DNA of 64,000 bases, from positions 90,248,873 to 90,312,872 of the forward strand of contig CM066326.1 in NCBI GenBank assembly GCA_033807775.1, in the 5' to 3' direction. The stretch comes from Saussurea involucrata (lineage: Eukaryota; Streptophyta; Magnoliopsida; Asterales; Asteraceae). Numbering within the stretch: the stretch's first letter is position 1; the number at the start of each line of letters is the position of its first letter. Both the position numbers and the translations under genes were made by a program. The notes below the pieces were generated by a model. The model ran no database searches. It saw only the letters and a list, made by a program, of their open reading frames with translations, and was not told the origin of the DNA. This document shows, in pieces, positions 45,481 to 56,731 of this stretch.

Positions 45481-46547
45481 CAAGTAAAAAGTGTCTTGCA
45501 GTGTCAGACCTGCGGGGTTCTGATCATTTTGATAAAAAAGAAGTTTAGATGGTTAAAAATTAAATTTTCTTAAATGAAAAAGTTATTTAAGTTAATAACT
45601 CAGAATAAAAATGACAGTTCATATGCTTATTTGACTTTCAATATTAAAAAGAACAATTGAAAAAATTGTTTGGGTATATATGTCACCTTTAAAAACAGTC
45701 TCATGTGAATGCCCTTATACAAAATATTTCTTAAAATGACACTTTATTAATTTTTTAAATTAAGTATTTTATTTATTATAAAAATATAATAATTATTGAT
45801 GTTAAAAATTTATATAAGTCATAAAATATATTTTTATAAGAACTCAATTATCATTTAGGTAAAATGACGAACTTTTATATTCGTCATTTGATAAATTAAA
45901 AATAATATAATAAAAAATATAAAAAATAAGTTATCATAAAAATCTAGGTTGAATGTATCCTAAACAATGTTCTAAAAAACTCGCCGCACAGCCGTCATGG
46001 TGCGCCATGGCACCAAGGCTTGTGTCACGCCACGTTAAGCCCGTGGTACGCTGTGGCGTAATGCGAAGTTTTTGTAATGCGATATTTGATTTTATTTACG
46101 TTTTTAATATTTTATTTGCAAGTTTTTTAATATATAACCTAATATAACTTGCTTACTACTATTGGCTCATTGAATAACACCACAAAACATATGTTTTTAA
46201 TAATATAATATTATATATGAATTATAAGTCACGCATTGAAAACAACATGATTTCGCTGTGGCTTCTAAAACTTGAAGCTTGGACTCGCTGCCACGCCACG
46301 GCTCACACAATTTAGAACCTTGATCCTAAAAAAGAGAATGGCATAAATACTAATAAATCACAATTGAGGAATTTGTGGAGTGGGCCAGTGTTTTTGGGCC
46401 ACAGGAGACATAAAAAGGACCATGGGCCCAAATTCGTAAATGCTCCATGCCTTCCACGTGTTGCCACCCATGCGTTACTAGAATATAAAATTATAACACA
46501 ATTTCCAACAATTTTCCATTAAAAAAATATAAATAAGTTTTTTGATA

Positions 46548-46929
46548 GGGAAATTAATTAAAATACCCTAAGTTTGACCCTGCTTATCAAAATACCCTAA
46601 ATCTCTACCGGTTTACCAAAATGCCCTAAATTTTCACGGTGGGCCCCGCGATCGCGGGCCCAGCCCACGTGTCACCCAGGTTTGGGCAAAATGTCCCGCG
46701 GAACCCCCCAACTATGGCCGCGGTGACAAGTTTGGTCCCTGCCCGCGGTGACAATTTTGGCCTATCGCGGGGAACCACCACGGGCCAGGCCGAAACTTTG
46801 TGACACGTGGGTGTGGGCCCGCGATCGCGGGGCCCACCGCGGAAATTTGTGGCATTTTTGTAAACTGAAAGAGATTTAGGGTATTTTGGTAAAACAAAGT
46901 TAAACTTGTGGTATTTTAATTAATTTCTC
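46548..46929. mobile_element. Short MULE derivative (382 bp) with 9-bp duplication
   Basis: Termini GGGAAATTAATTAAAATACC and ...GTATTTTAATTAATTTCTC, perfect duplication TTTTTGATA (46539-46547 and 46930-46938). The centre carries two CCCGCGATCGCGGG palindromes and CCCACGTG words shared with the TIRs of the large MULE. Confidence 0.93.
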
Positions 46930-47073
46930 TTTTTGATACCTTCATTTTAAATCGAGAAAATAGAAGAGAGAGTGTAAAATTCTATCAAAGTGAAGATTTT
47001 TTTTATTATATTCTCAACAGTAAAAAGTAAAAAATTATAATATATAGAATATTTTATAAATATAATGAATGTT

Positions 47074-47262
47074 TTTTTTGGAAAGGTGTTTTAGGCTATG
47101 TCTAGACTAATCCCTTGGCAAATTATGATTGTAAGACATCAGCCCTGATTAAACCTCAGTGGCCACAATTGTTGTGTACGCCTGGATTAGAACCCTGGAC
47201 AGATGGGATATTCCACCACATCCCCCAGGGCCTTAACCAGTACGCCACTAACCCTTGTGGTT
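47074..47262 (-). mobile_element. tRNA-derived SINE, family 1, copy 2
   Basis: On the minus strand, A box TAGTGGCGTACTGGTTAAGG and B box GGTTCTAATCC. A 15-bp duplication AATATAATGAATGTT flanks it (47059-47073 and 47263-47277). Confidence 0.9.
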
Positions 47263-47578
47263 AATATAATGAATGTTGTAATGTTCAAAAGAAGCAGTTG
47301 TTGTAGTTAAACGTAGATTCTTGTAATTTTTTTTGAATTTTGAATGTTTATTTTGAAGAGACTGTTAGAGATGCTTTAAGACAATCTCTCATTACGACAT
47401 GAAATTTTACACAAATTTTGGTGTAATAAATAGTAACACACCAATTTGATGTAATATTATTCACTTGTACCCAATTTTACATCAATTAAGGAAGATAAAA
47501 GAAAATATATCAAAAACCTTATATTCTGATGTAAGATTTGGTGATGTCTAGAGATCATCTTAAACAGATTTTTTGAAA

Positions 47579-47957
47579 GGGAAATTAATTAAAATACCCC
47601 AAGATTGAAAGTGACTTACCAAAATACCCCAAAAAATTATTTTCTTACCAAAATGCCCTCTTTTTCCGTGGAGGGAGCCCTCTATAGCGGACAGGGACTG
47701 AAAGTGTAATTTTTTGCAAGATTATTTACACTTTCAGTCCCCATAGCGGGCCATCGCGACGTTTGAGCCATCGCGGGCCTCGATCGCGGGGACCAGGGAC
47801 TGAAAGTGTAAATATTTCTTGCAAAATTTTTCACAATTGGTCCCTGCCCGCGATCGCGGGATCTTATCGCGGAAAAAAGAGCATTTCGGTAAGAAATTAA
47901 TTTTTGGGGTATTTTGGTAAGTCAACTTCAAACTTGGGGTATTTTAATTAATTTCCC
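47579..47957. mobile_element. Short MULE derivative (379 bp) with 9-bp duplication
   Basis: Termini GGGAAATTAATTAAAATACC and ...GGTATTTTAATTAATTTCCC, perfect duplication TTTTTGAAA (47570-47578 and 47958-47966). The foldback interior with GGGACTGAAAGTGTAA on both arms is shared with 13135-13519 and 60482-60855. Confidence 0.94.
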
Positions 47958-48282
47958 TTTTTGAAATGTAGAAAAAAGAAATTGATGAATTTTGCGTTAT
48001 TTTCTTGTTTCAACAAATTCTTTAAAATAAAATTTCGTTAAGAAATGTAAAATTCTCCAAATGTGAAAAAACTCCTTAATTTATTATTAGTTAGTCCTAT
48101 CGATAATGATTTAAATTACATACTTAAAAAACAGAAATAATATTTTATTAAACATAATAAATATTACAATGATTTTTTAGTTAGTCCTAGTATTGTTTTT
48201 TGGTTCGTTTGGCATCTACATTTCATAACGGACTTTTCTGGCTTTTAATAATATTTATTTATTTTTTAATAGATTTTTATTT

Positions 48283-48778
48283 TAGAAATTAATTAAAATA
48301 CTCATTTTTCGGACTCTCTCTCACGAAAATACCCATCCTCTCTCCACTTTCATGAAAATACTCATTTTCTCCATGAAGTGTCCGTGATCACAGACTCTTT
48401 GTGAATTAGATTTTTTGGTCCGTGAAATGGATCTTTCTTCTTGTCTATCCTATTCCTCTTATCTCTTCCACTCTGTTCATCCAATATTCATGTGTGTGGA
48501 TAACAAATAGGAAAAGGATATTGAATGTGGTATCTGAACTATGCAACGAAATGCAGTCTTATTATATCTTGAAATAGCTCTATTAAACATCCATTTCACG
48601 GACCAAAAATCCAATTCACAGACAAAACATCCATTTTACGGACCAAAAATCCAATTCACAAAGGAGTCCGTGATCACGGTCACATTCACGGAGAAAATAG
48701 GTATTTTTATGAAAGTGGAAAAAGAATGAGTATTTTTACAATAGAGAGTCCAAAAATGAGTATTTTAATTAATTTCTC
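48283..48778. mobile_element. MULE-type MITE of a related family (496 bp)
   Basis: Termini TAGAAATTAATTAAAATACTC and ...GAGTATTTTAATTAATTTCTC, perfect 9-bp duplication TTTTTATTT (48274-48282 and 48779-48787). The terminal word is close to that of the GGGAAATTAATT group but the interior differs (CCGTGATCAC, TTCACGGACC repeats). Confidence 0.88.
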
Positions 48779-49230
48779 TTTTTATTTTAACGCAAGTTAA
48801 AATAGAAATAGAAGTACATATTTTGGAGAGAAAAAGAAAATTCAAATATATTTTTTTAGTGGGTCCAACTAATCAGAGGTCACACATGGGGAGTGTCGCA
48901 ATCTCCGACAAAATGCGGGGCCTACATCACATGGTACTTTATAGGGTGCGTGATCCAACGATCCAGATTTGCTACCTTAAAGACATCGTAGCCGTTAACC
49001 GGCATGTCCATACCGGATGGTTGGCTATGTCTCCCCTGTGTTCCCTTCTTTCTTCTGTGCTGACCCAATCTGCCGTCGTTTCACCGACATGTCTGGCTGT
49101 CTTATCTAACAAGATGTCTCCTTTTTTCCGGAACTCACGCGCACGCTCTTTGCGCGCGTGTCTTTCAAACCCTTATACTTTGTGGAAAAAAAAACTAAAA
49201 AAGAAATTCTTATGTATACGATGATTCAAT

Positions 49231-49496
49231 TGGAAATTGTTTCAAATAGTCAAAGCCACGAAGACTATTGACAAAATAGTCAAAACCTCTTTCGGCTTAC
49301 AAAAATAGCCAACGAGTCTGTATTCTGATCCGATCCGGTGAATGCGTATCGCAATAGGGTCACAAAAAGACAAAAAAAAGTGTTTGAAAACGGTTGGGTC
49401 AGAGTGCAGACCCGTTAGCTATTTTTGTAAACCGGGATAGAATATGGCTATTTTGTCATTTTTTCTTGATGGTTTGGCTATTTGAGTCAATTTCCC
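49231..49496. mobile_element. MULE-type MITE (266 bp), third variant
   Basis: TGGAAATTGTTTCAAATAGTC at the left pairs with GGCTATTTGAGTCAATTTCCC at the right. The 9-bp flanks TGATTCAAT and TGATTCAAC differ at one base. There is no ORF. The DNA between this and 48788 has an open frame (48823-49224) without recognisable features. Confidence 0.75.
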
Positions 49497-50240
49497 TGAT
49501 TCAACATGCCAACTATTAAACAACGTATTAAAGTTCAATATCTTCCCACGGAATAGTAAATTAGACAGGATTCCCTTGCACAGAATAAAAAGTCGTGGCT
49601 CAATCTTCATAAATTACTATTTTTTATTTATTTATCTATATGTGTTTGATATGTAATTTTAGAATGTTGTGTTTGATATGTATTTTTAGAGAGTCATTAT
49701 GTAAATGTCATTTAGTCATTTTACAACTTTCAATTAGGTTATCGGGTAGATTTTATCAAACCTGGTCGGTTTTATGAGGTTGTTTTTGTTAAATGTGATA
49801 TTAGCTACTAACTAGTTTATTTGTAGTCAATTAATTTGTCAAATTATAAGAGATCCTTCTCTCGCGTTTAAGACGTCATGATTGTTAATGTGAATTAGGG
49901 TGTGCAAAACTCAAACGATTCGGAAACTCGAACTGAAAATAAGGTGTTTGTGCGAAATCCGAATTCCCCGAAGTCCAAAATCTGAATTTTATTGGAATGT
50001 TTGGGTTCGGGTTGGGTTTTACTTTTTAGCTACCCAACCCGTCCGAAAACCCAATAAATAATCAATATATCAATATATATGTTAAAAGAGAAAACCACAA
50101 AAGATGATGTGGCATCCTAAGAATTGAGAATTTCTCATTTTTTAAATTGTGGTTTCTTCTAAGGTATCCCACATTGATAGAGAGACAAAAGATTGGCAAT
50201 GAATTGTGGATATATAAATGGAGGTTGAGATGTGTTTGTG

Positions 50241-50340
50241 GTAACTCATGGGATTGACTCATTTTGGCCGATCCTCTAAACCAATGTTGTTGGGCTTTTT
50301 TTGGCCGACCCTCCAAACAATATGTTGGCTCATTTTGGCC
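50241..50340 (+). ncRNA. Putative small RNA unit 1
   Basis: Upstream element 50166-50176, TATA at 50211, 3' box AGTTTAA 50349-50355. The ends are estimated from promoter geometry only. Confidence 0.3.
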
Positions 50341-50530
50341 AACCTAAAAGTTTAAATCTATATATATATATCTAAAAAGAAAATCCACAAAATATTAGAT
50401 GACATCCTAAGAATTGAGATTTCCTCATTTCTTGAATTGTGGTTGCTTCTAAGGTATCCCACATTGATATAGATACAAAAAAATGACAATAAATTGTGGA
50501 TATATAGATTGAGGTTGAGATGTCTTTGTG

Positions 50531-50630
50531 GTAACTCATGGAGTTGGCTCATTTTGGCTGATCCTCTAAAACCGTGTTATTGGCCTTTTTTGGCCGACCC
50601 TCCAAACAATATGTTGGCCCATTTTGGATA
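50531..50630 (+). ncRNA. Putative small RNA unit 2
   Basis: Upstream element 50456-50466, TATATAGA at 50501, 3' box 50639-50645. The TATA has drifted by one base. Confidence 0.28.
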
Positions 50631-50885
50631 ACCTAAAAAGTTTAAATCTATATCTATCTATATCATTTATATATAATGATATATATAAATGATGTGGCAC
50701 AATGTAGGATTACAATGCTTCATTGTCTAAACGGAAAATTCACAAAAGATTTGGTGGCATCCTAAGAATTGACAATTCCTCATTTCTTGAAATGTGGTTG
50801 CTCCTAAGGTTTCCCACATTGATAGAGAGACAAAAGATTGACAATGAATTGTGGATATATAAATGGAGGTTGATATGTCTTTGTG

Positions 50886-50988
50886 GTAACTCACGGGGTT
50901 GGCTCATTTTAGTTGATCCTCTAAACAATATTGGCGTTTCTAGCGTCTTTAGCCGACCCTCCAAATAATATGTTGGTTCATTTTGGCC
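50886..50988 (+). ncRNA. Putative small RNA unit 3
   Basis: Upstream element TTCCCACATTG 50811-50821, TATA at 50856, 3' box 50997-51003. Confidence 0.28.
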
Positions 50989-51008
50989 AACCTAAAAGTT
51001 TAAATCTA

Positions 51009-51049
<41 letters not shown>

Positions 51050-51340
51050 GGAAAATCCACAAAAGATTGGGTGGCATCCTAAGAATTTAGAATTCCTCAT
51101 TTCTTGAAATGTGGTTGCTTATAAGGTATCCCACATTGATAGAGAGACAAAAGATTGGCAATGAATTTTGGATATATATATCTAAAAGAAAAATCCACAA
51201 AAGATGAGCTGTCATCCTAAGAATTGAGAATTCCTCATTTCTTGAATTGTGGTTGTTTCTAAGATATACCACATTGATAGAGATACAAAAGATTGGCAAT
51301 AAACTGTGGATATATAGACGGAGGTTGAGATGTGTTTGTG

Positions 51341-51439
51341 GTAACTTATGGGGTTGGCTCATTTCGGCTGATCCTCTAAACCAACGTTGTTGGTCTTTTT
51401 TGGCCGACCCTCCAAACAATATGTTGGCTCATTTTGGCC
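51341..51439 (+). ncRNA. Putative small RNA unit 4
   Basis: The upstream element is damaged (ATACCACATTG, 51266-51276). TATATAGA at 51311, 3' box 51448-51454. The promoter just before it (element 51128-51138, TATA about 51173) belongs to a unit cut off after its TATA box. Confidence 0.22.
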
Positions 51440-51637
51440 AACCTAAAAGTTTAAATCTATATCTATATCTATATATATCTAAAAGAAAAATCCATAAAAG
51501 ATGAGGTGACATCCTAAGAATTGAGAATTCCTCATTTCTTGAATTGTGGTTGCTTCTAAGGTATCCCACATTGATAAAGAGACAACAGATTGGCAACGAA
51601 TTATGGATATATAAATAGAGGTTGAGATGTGTTTGTG

Positions 51638-51736
51638 GTAACTCATGGGGTTGACTCATTCTGGCCGATCCTCTAAACCAATGTTGTTGGCCTTTTTTGG
51701 CCGACCGTCCAAACAATATGTTGGCTCATTTTGACC
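51638..51736 (+). ncRNA. Putative small RNA unit 5
   Basis: Upstream element 51563-51573, TATA at 51608, 3' box 51745-51751. A CT/TA microsatellite (51754-51822) follows. Confidence 0.28.
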
Positions 51737-51747
51737 AACCTAAAAGT

Positions 51748-51825
<78 letters not shown>

Positions 51826-51982
51826 AAAAGAAAAATCCACAAAATATTGGGTGGCATCCTAAGAATTGAGATTTCCTCATTTTTTGAATTGTGGTTGCTT
51901 CTATCTTATCCCACATTGATAGAGAGACAAAAGATTGGCAATGAATTGTGGATATATAAATGGAGGTTGAGATGTCTTTGTG

Positions 51983-52079
51983 GTACTCATGGGGTTGGCT
52001 CATTTTAGCTGATCCTCTAAACCAATGTTTTTGGCGTCTTTGGCCGACCCTCCAAATAATATGTTGGCTCATTTTGGCC
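51983..52079 (+). ncRNA. Putative small RNA unit 6
   Basis: Upstream element 51908-51918, TATA at 51953, 3' box 52088-52094. Confidence 0.28.
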
Positions 52080-52598
52080 AACCTAAAAGTTTAAATCTAT
52101 GTATATCTAAAAGGAAAATCCACAAAAGATGAGGTGACATCCTAAGAATTGAGAATTTTTCATTCTTGAATTGTGGTTGAATTTTTTATCTCACATTGAT
52201 GAGAGAATGAAGATTGAAAGGCGAATGTGTGCATTTGAAAGAGATCATACTTTGTAACAAGCGGCCATATTATTGGTTTAAACGAATTAACGCTTTCTTT
52301 TTGCCAATAAAAGTTTGAGAATGATGCCTATTTGATAACTAGATCTATTTTTGTTTATATAATATTTGAGGAGGTGATATTAGTAGATGTTTTATATTAT
52401 TAAAAATGTATGTATATGTATATCTACGTCTATAAATATTTAAAAGGAAAATCCACAAAAGATGAGGTGACATCCCAAGAATTGAGAAATCCCCATTTCT
52501 TGAATTGTGGTTGTTTTTAAGATATCCCACATTGATAGAGAGATAAAAATTTGAAAATGAATTGTGGATATATAAATGGAGGTTGAGATGCGTTTGTG

Positions 52599-52700
52599 GT
52601 AACTCATGGAGTTGGCTCATTTTGGTTAATCCTCTAAACCAATGTGTTGTTGGCCTTTTTTTGGCCGACCTTCCAAAACAATATGTTGGCTAATTTTGGC
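52599..52700 (+). ncRNA. Putative small RNA unit 7
   Basis: Upstream element 52524-52534, TATA at 52569, 3' box 52709-52715. It lies after a diverged unit (52106-52320) that lacks a good TATA box. Confidence 0.28.
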
Positions 52701-52715
52701 CAACTAAAAGTTTAA

Positions 52716-54190
52716 AATATATATTTATATACATCTAAAAGGAAAACCCTAGAACTGTAGTAGAATCCTAATAATTAAGAATTTTTAATTTCTTGAATTG
52801 TGATTGAATTTTTTGTATTCCACATTGATGAGAGAAAGAAGATTGAAAGAAGAAAATGTGTATATTAAAAGAAGTAATTTTTATAGCAAGTCATGATGAG
52901 ATTTGAGTTTTTTTTCTTAAATCTCAAAATGTGGTTAGGTTTGTTTATCGCACGTTGGTGAGAAGAAAGAAGGAAATATGTATATGAAAGGAGAAGGTCA
53001 TTTTCTGTAGCAAGTCATTTTAAAAATTTCTTAAATCTTGAAATTTGTTTATGTATGTGTATCTCACATTGGTGAGAAGATGATGATTGAAAGAAAAAAG
53101 TGTGCATATGAACGGAGGAGGTCATACTTTGTAACAAACGATCATATTATTTGTATAACTATTTTTTTGCCAATAAATAAATAAATATCAGTATTTAAAA
53201 TCATTTGAAAAAATAAATCATCAAATGGAGGTGGGTATAAGAATGAACAAGTATAAAAGTACAGAACATTTTCATGAATAATTCATCGTTATATTATTTA
53301 ATCTACATGATATAACAATTCATTATATCAAAATCTCTCAATTTTATCTTTATACATATAAAAGTAACACCTAAGGGTATTTGAGGTGGCATTGGGAGAA
53401 TTGAATATTTCAAATATTGCGAAATGGTATTACTTTAGTTATCCCACATTGATTAAGAAAAGTTAGATTTAAAAATGAAGATAGCTATAAGAAAGGATGA
53501 GGGATGATTTTGATGATTAAAATGTTTTATTGGATAGAAAATATTTTAACCAAACCTCATTAGAGATGTTTTATAAAACATTACATAAATCTTTATATAT
53601 AAACCCCAAAAAATACTTACATCCTTATCTTTCTTTCTTTGTTTGTTTATATGTACGAAAGAAAGAACCAAGGGTATTTGAGTTGCATTATGATGTTGTT
53701 TTAGTCATTCCACTTTGATGAAAGAATGCTAGATTAAAGATTCTTATATGACTATAAAAAACGATGAAAGAATGTTTTACATAAATATGAAATTTGGTGA
53801 GTTTAGTAATTCCATATTGGTGAGAAGATGATTTTTTTAATGAAACGTGTGATCTTATATTGACAAAATGAGAGTACGTCAAATTGTTGCATCTCATAAG
53901 ATTGGCTAATTTTAGTTAAACCTTTGTAGCAACAATAGTGATATGGTTGTATGACATGTCTTTTGAATTTCAACAGACATAACATTAAAATTGTAACTGA
54001 TACATCGTAACCTCTTTATAACAACAAACAATTATCAATATATGAAAATGTACCACTTACGAAAATACATTCTTCATTTTAATTTGGATATAATTAACTA
54101 TTAACCAAAGAATTACGTTTTAACTTAGCTTGGACAAATATTTTTGTAAAATGACTTTTGTTACCGTGCAATGCGCGGGCCACACACTAG
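52716..54190 (+). repeat. Diverged continuation of the array, ending at a Helitron-like 3' end
   Basis: Further degenerate relatives occur with CCACATTGATG (52820), CTCACATTGGTG (53064), ATCCCACATTG (53441-53451) and CCATATTGGTG (53811). The 53441 copy again has TATAAG exactly 34 bp downstream, at 53486. The block closes at an imperfect hairpin CCGTGCAATGCGCGG (54164-54178) followed by CTAG (54187-54190), as in Helitron 3' ends, although the next base is C rather than T. Confidence 0.5.
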
Positions 54191-55273
54191 CTAATATAAA
54201 ATTGAAATATTTGTATTTATTTAATAATTTTTCGAAAATCCTAAATCTTGGTCGGTCGTACTATTTTCTAGTTTATAAACCTAATATCATTTTTATTAAT
54301 CCTCTCAGTCGATTGAATTCATCTTTAAAACAGATTGAATATATAGTTTTTTGCATATAACTATATACTCAAAACTTGACAAACCGAACTCGACGCAATC
54401 CGAAATTAGAGGTTCAGTTTCCATATCTAAAATCCAATTAGATTTTAGTTAGCCCACTTGAACCTGCCCGATGCACACACCCTAATGTGAATAATGTATT
54501 TTTTTATTAAAATAATCTAAGTTAATGTTTAAAATAAGGGAAAAAACATATCATTTCTTGTTCTCCAATTAAATTTCAACATATGTAAATGTATAAGGTT
54601 AGTATGTAATTTTAGAGAGTGGTTATGTAAACAAATAATCATGTGAGGAGGAGAGTTAATGTAAGAAGTTAAGAAAGAATCTTTTTATTTCAAAACCATC
54701 CATGAATCGTCCTTGATATGAGTGTTGATCTGGTGTATCTTATCTTAATGTGTACATTCAGGAGTGAAGATCTTTTTTTACCATTCTCATCATAACTTTC
54801 ATTCTTACTGGAACTCAATCCGGTTATGTAAATTTTATTTGTGTTCATTACATCTTTGAATTACGTTATTAAATACTTTTGATAAACATGATTTATTTAT
54901 TACCTAGTTTTTCAACTACGAGCTTATCAGCAAATCTATCAAAAATAACATAAGGGCATCTCCAATGCAATGTTCTTATAAGGAAAAGGTGATGTGGCTT
55001 GTAGGAAACTAGAAACTACCATTGTAGATTTGTAGAGAATTTTATAATAACCGCATCCCCTTTGGGTTCTTATTGAAGAACCCGTAAAGTTTGTGTGAAA
55101 TGGCAATTTCCTCATTTTTATTGGTGTTTAAATTAATTATTTGATTTTTAATTATAAATATATAATATTTATTGAGTGTGCGAGTGGGCATAAAATTATG
55201 GAGTCATGAAATCCATGCAGAAAGAGAATAACTCACTTGATTCATGTCCCCAATTGACCTTATACTCTTTCAA

Positions 55274-55280
55274 TATAAAA
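55274..55280 (+). promoter_or_regulatory. Probable TATA box of the Aux/IAA gene
   Basis: TATAAAA lies about 160 bp upstream of the ATG, in an AT-rich region followed by a CT-rich leader (TCTCTCTCACC). The transcription start would be near 55305. Confidence 0.6.
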
Positions 55281-55441
55281 CTCCTCCTCCATCATCACTA
55301 AATTACAACTCACAAACCAATTCTCTCTCACCGACGGAAAATCAAGAAACACCGCCGGAAAATCAAGAAACACGCCGGAGATCCTCTACTCATACCCTTT
55401 CATTCACACTAATTGTTTTAATTTCTTGGAGATATATAATA

Positions 55442-56450
55442 ATGGATCAAAAGAGAAGCTCGTTGAATCTTTTTGAAGATATCGATCTCAATTACAAAGC
55501 AACCGAGCTCCGATTAGGGTTGCCGGGAACCGATGATCAGCCGGAGATAAAGACAAATCTTTCCGGTAACAAAAGAAGTTCATCGGAGATGGGATCCAGC
55601 ACCTGCACAGATGAAAACGAATCAAGATCTGCACCACCCGCCAAGTAAGTTACAAAATCCATGCAAACCATGTACTGTAAGGGGCTGTTTGTTTACCTCT
55701 TAATAGTTCCATCAAGAGGCAACCTCTGAATCATTAAGAGGTGAATCTTGTTTAGCAAAAAAAAGTCTGCCCTCTTAATGGTTCTAATACGTACCTTTTA
55801 AATGATTTTGTATGTTGCGCCTCCCTTGACCATTCAGAGCCCTAATTTCATTCTTAACAATTACCAAACAACCATATAATTTCATTTTACACTATATCAT
55901 ATCATAAGAGTCTCTTAATCATTCTGACCACTTATCCTAAACCAAACCATTCAGCAACTGCTCCCCTAAATCAACTAAATTCCATCTTTTGATAAATATG
56001 TATATATATGTATGTATATTAAAACTTATGTGAAACTGAATGGTTTTCAGGGAACAAGTTGTGGGGTGGCCGCCGGTGAGATCTTACCGGAGAAACATGG
56101 TGCAAGGTGGTGGGAAAAAAACGACGTCGTTGGAGATGGGGTGTAATTCAGGGATGTATGTGAAAGTGAGCATGGATGGAGCTCCATATTTGAGGAAAGT
56201 AGACCTTAAAATATACAGAAGCTATGGAGAATTAATGGAGGGTTTGCAAAAGATGTTTAAGTGCATTATAGGGTTGTACTCTGAGAGAGAAGGGTACAAT
56301 GGATCACAGCATGCACCAACTTATGAAGATAAAGATGGAGATTGGATGCTTGTTGGAGATGTACCATGGGAGATGTTCATTACTTCTTGCAAAAGACTTA
56401 GAATCATGAAAGCTTCTGAAGCTACAGGGTTGAATGATCATTCTCAATAA
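55442..56450 (+). CDS. Aux/IAA auxin-response repressor, 200 aa, two exons
   Basis: Exon 1 is 55442-55644 and exon 2 is 56051-56450; the GTAAGT...TTTCAG intron splits a Lys codon. Domain I is TELRLGLPG, an LxLxL EAR motif that recruits TOPLESS. Domain II is VVGWPPVRSYRRN, the degron bound by TIR1/AFB with auxin. Domains III/IV form the PB1 fold (KVSMDGAPYLRKVDLK with the Lys, GDWMLVGDVPWEMF with the acidic face) that binds ARF activators. All are intact, so the protein should be an auxin-degradable nuclear repressor of ARFs. The short length recalls the IAA1-4 group. No intron separates domains III and IV. The one intron holds a group D MITE. Confidence 0.96.
55681..55966 (-). mobile_element. 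Harbinger-type MITE, group D, copy 4 (Aux/IAA intron)
   Basis: GGGGCTGTTTGTTTACCTC ... CATTCAGCAACTGCTCCCC with TAA on both sides (55678-55680 and 55967-55969). It makes up about 70 percent of the 406-bp intron, leaving about 36 bp of host intron on the donor side and 84 bp on the acceptor side. Confidence 0.9.
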
Positions 56451-56731
56451 ACCCTAATTAATATTTACAATATATATATATATATATATGAAAAAGAGGG
56501 TTTTTGGTTTTCAAGAAAGGCTTGAGAAACCATATCATAACGGTTTTTGAATTTTTAGGAACAAAGTTAGCAAAAAGATATACATATTTTGGTGGTGTTC
56601 TGCAGATCTATGTGAAAATGATCAAGCAACAAATCTTTTTTCATGTAATTTTTGATGTTTGGTGGAAGTATATAAATATCAATACACATGTTTTAATTTT
56701 ATGATTTGGTTATGGTAGTTAATTTGTTCTT

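Larger units (their letters stand above)
50082..52715 (+). repeat. Tandem array of snRNA-promoter-like units
   Basis: Nine units of about 280 bp, joined by TA or CT microsatellites, start at about 50082, 50371, 50728, 51046 (cut short), 51181, 51477, 51826, 52106 (diverged) and 52436. A typical unit runs: TCTAAAAGAAAAATCCAC; GGCATCCTAAGAATTGAGAA; ATCCCACATTG; exactly 34 bp; TATATAAATGGAGG; GGTTGGCTCATTTTGGCC; CCTAAAAGTTTAAATCT. ATCCCACATTG differs by one base from the plant snRNA upstream element RTCCCACATCG. The 34-bp gap is the Pol II snRNA spacing, and CA...AGTTTAA fits the snRNA 3' box CA(N)AGTNNAA. The units may alternatively be repeated 5' ends of a Helitron-like element. Minus-strand ORFs in each unit are by-products. 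Confidence 0.9.

Noticed and set aside
45953..46147. GC-rich ORF near 46.0 kb as a gene remnant
   Set aside because: GCCACG and CGTGGC words are repeated in both orientations, which looks like a degraded repeat and not coding sequence.
48823..49224. 133-codon ORF as a possible gene
   Set aside because: No recognisable domain, no credible promoter or introns, and it ends in a Lys run from an A-rich tract; it is probably chance.
50062..52620. Seven or more similar minus-strand ORFs (SQPHELPQTHLNLHLYIHN-type) suggesting a repeated small protein family
   Set aside because: They lie antisense across the promoter and predicted RNA region of each array unit, start and stop at different places, and similarity follows the DNA repeat rather than codon positions.
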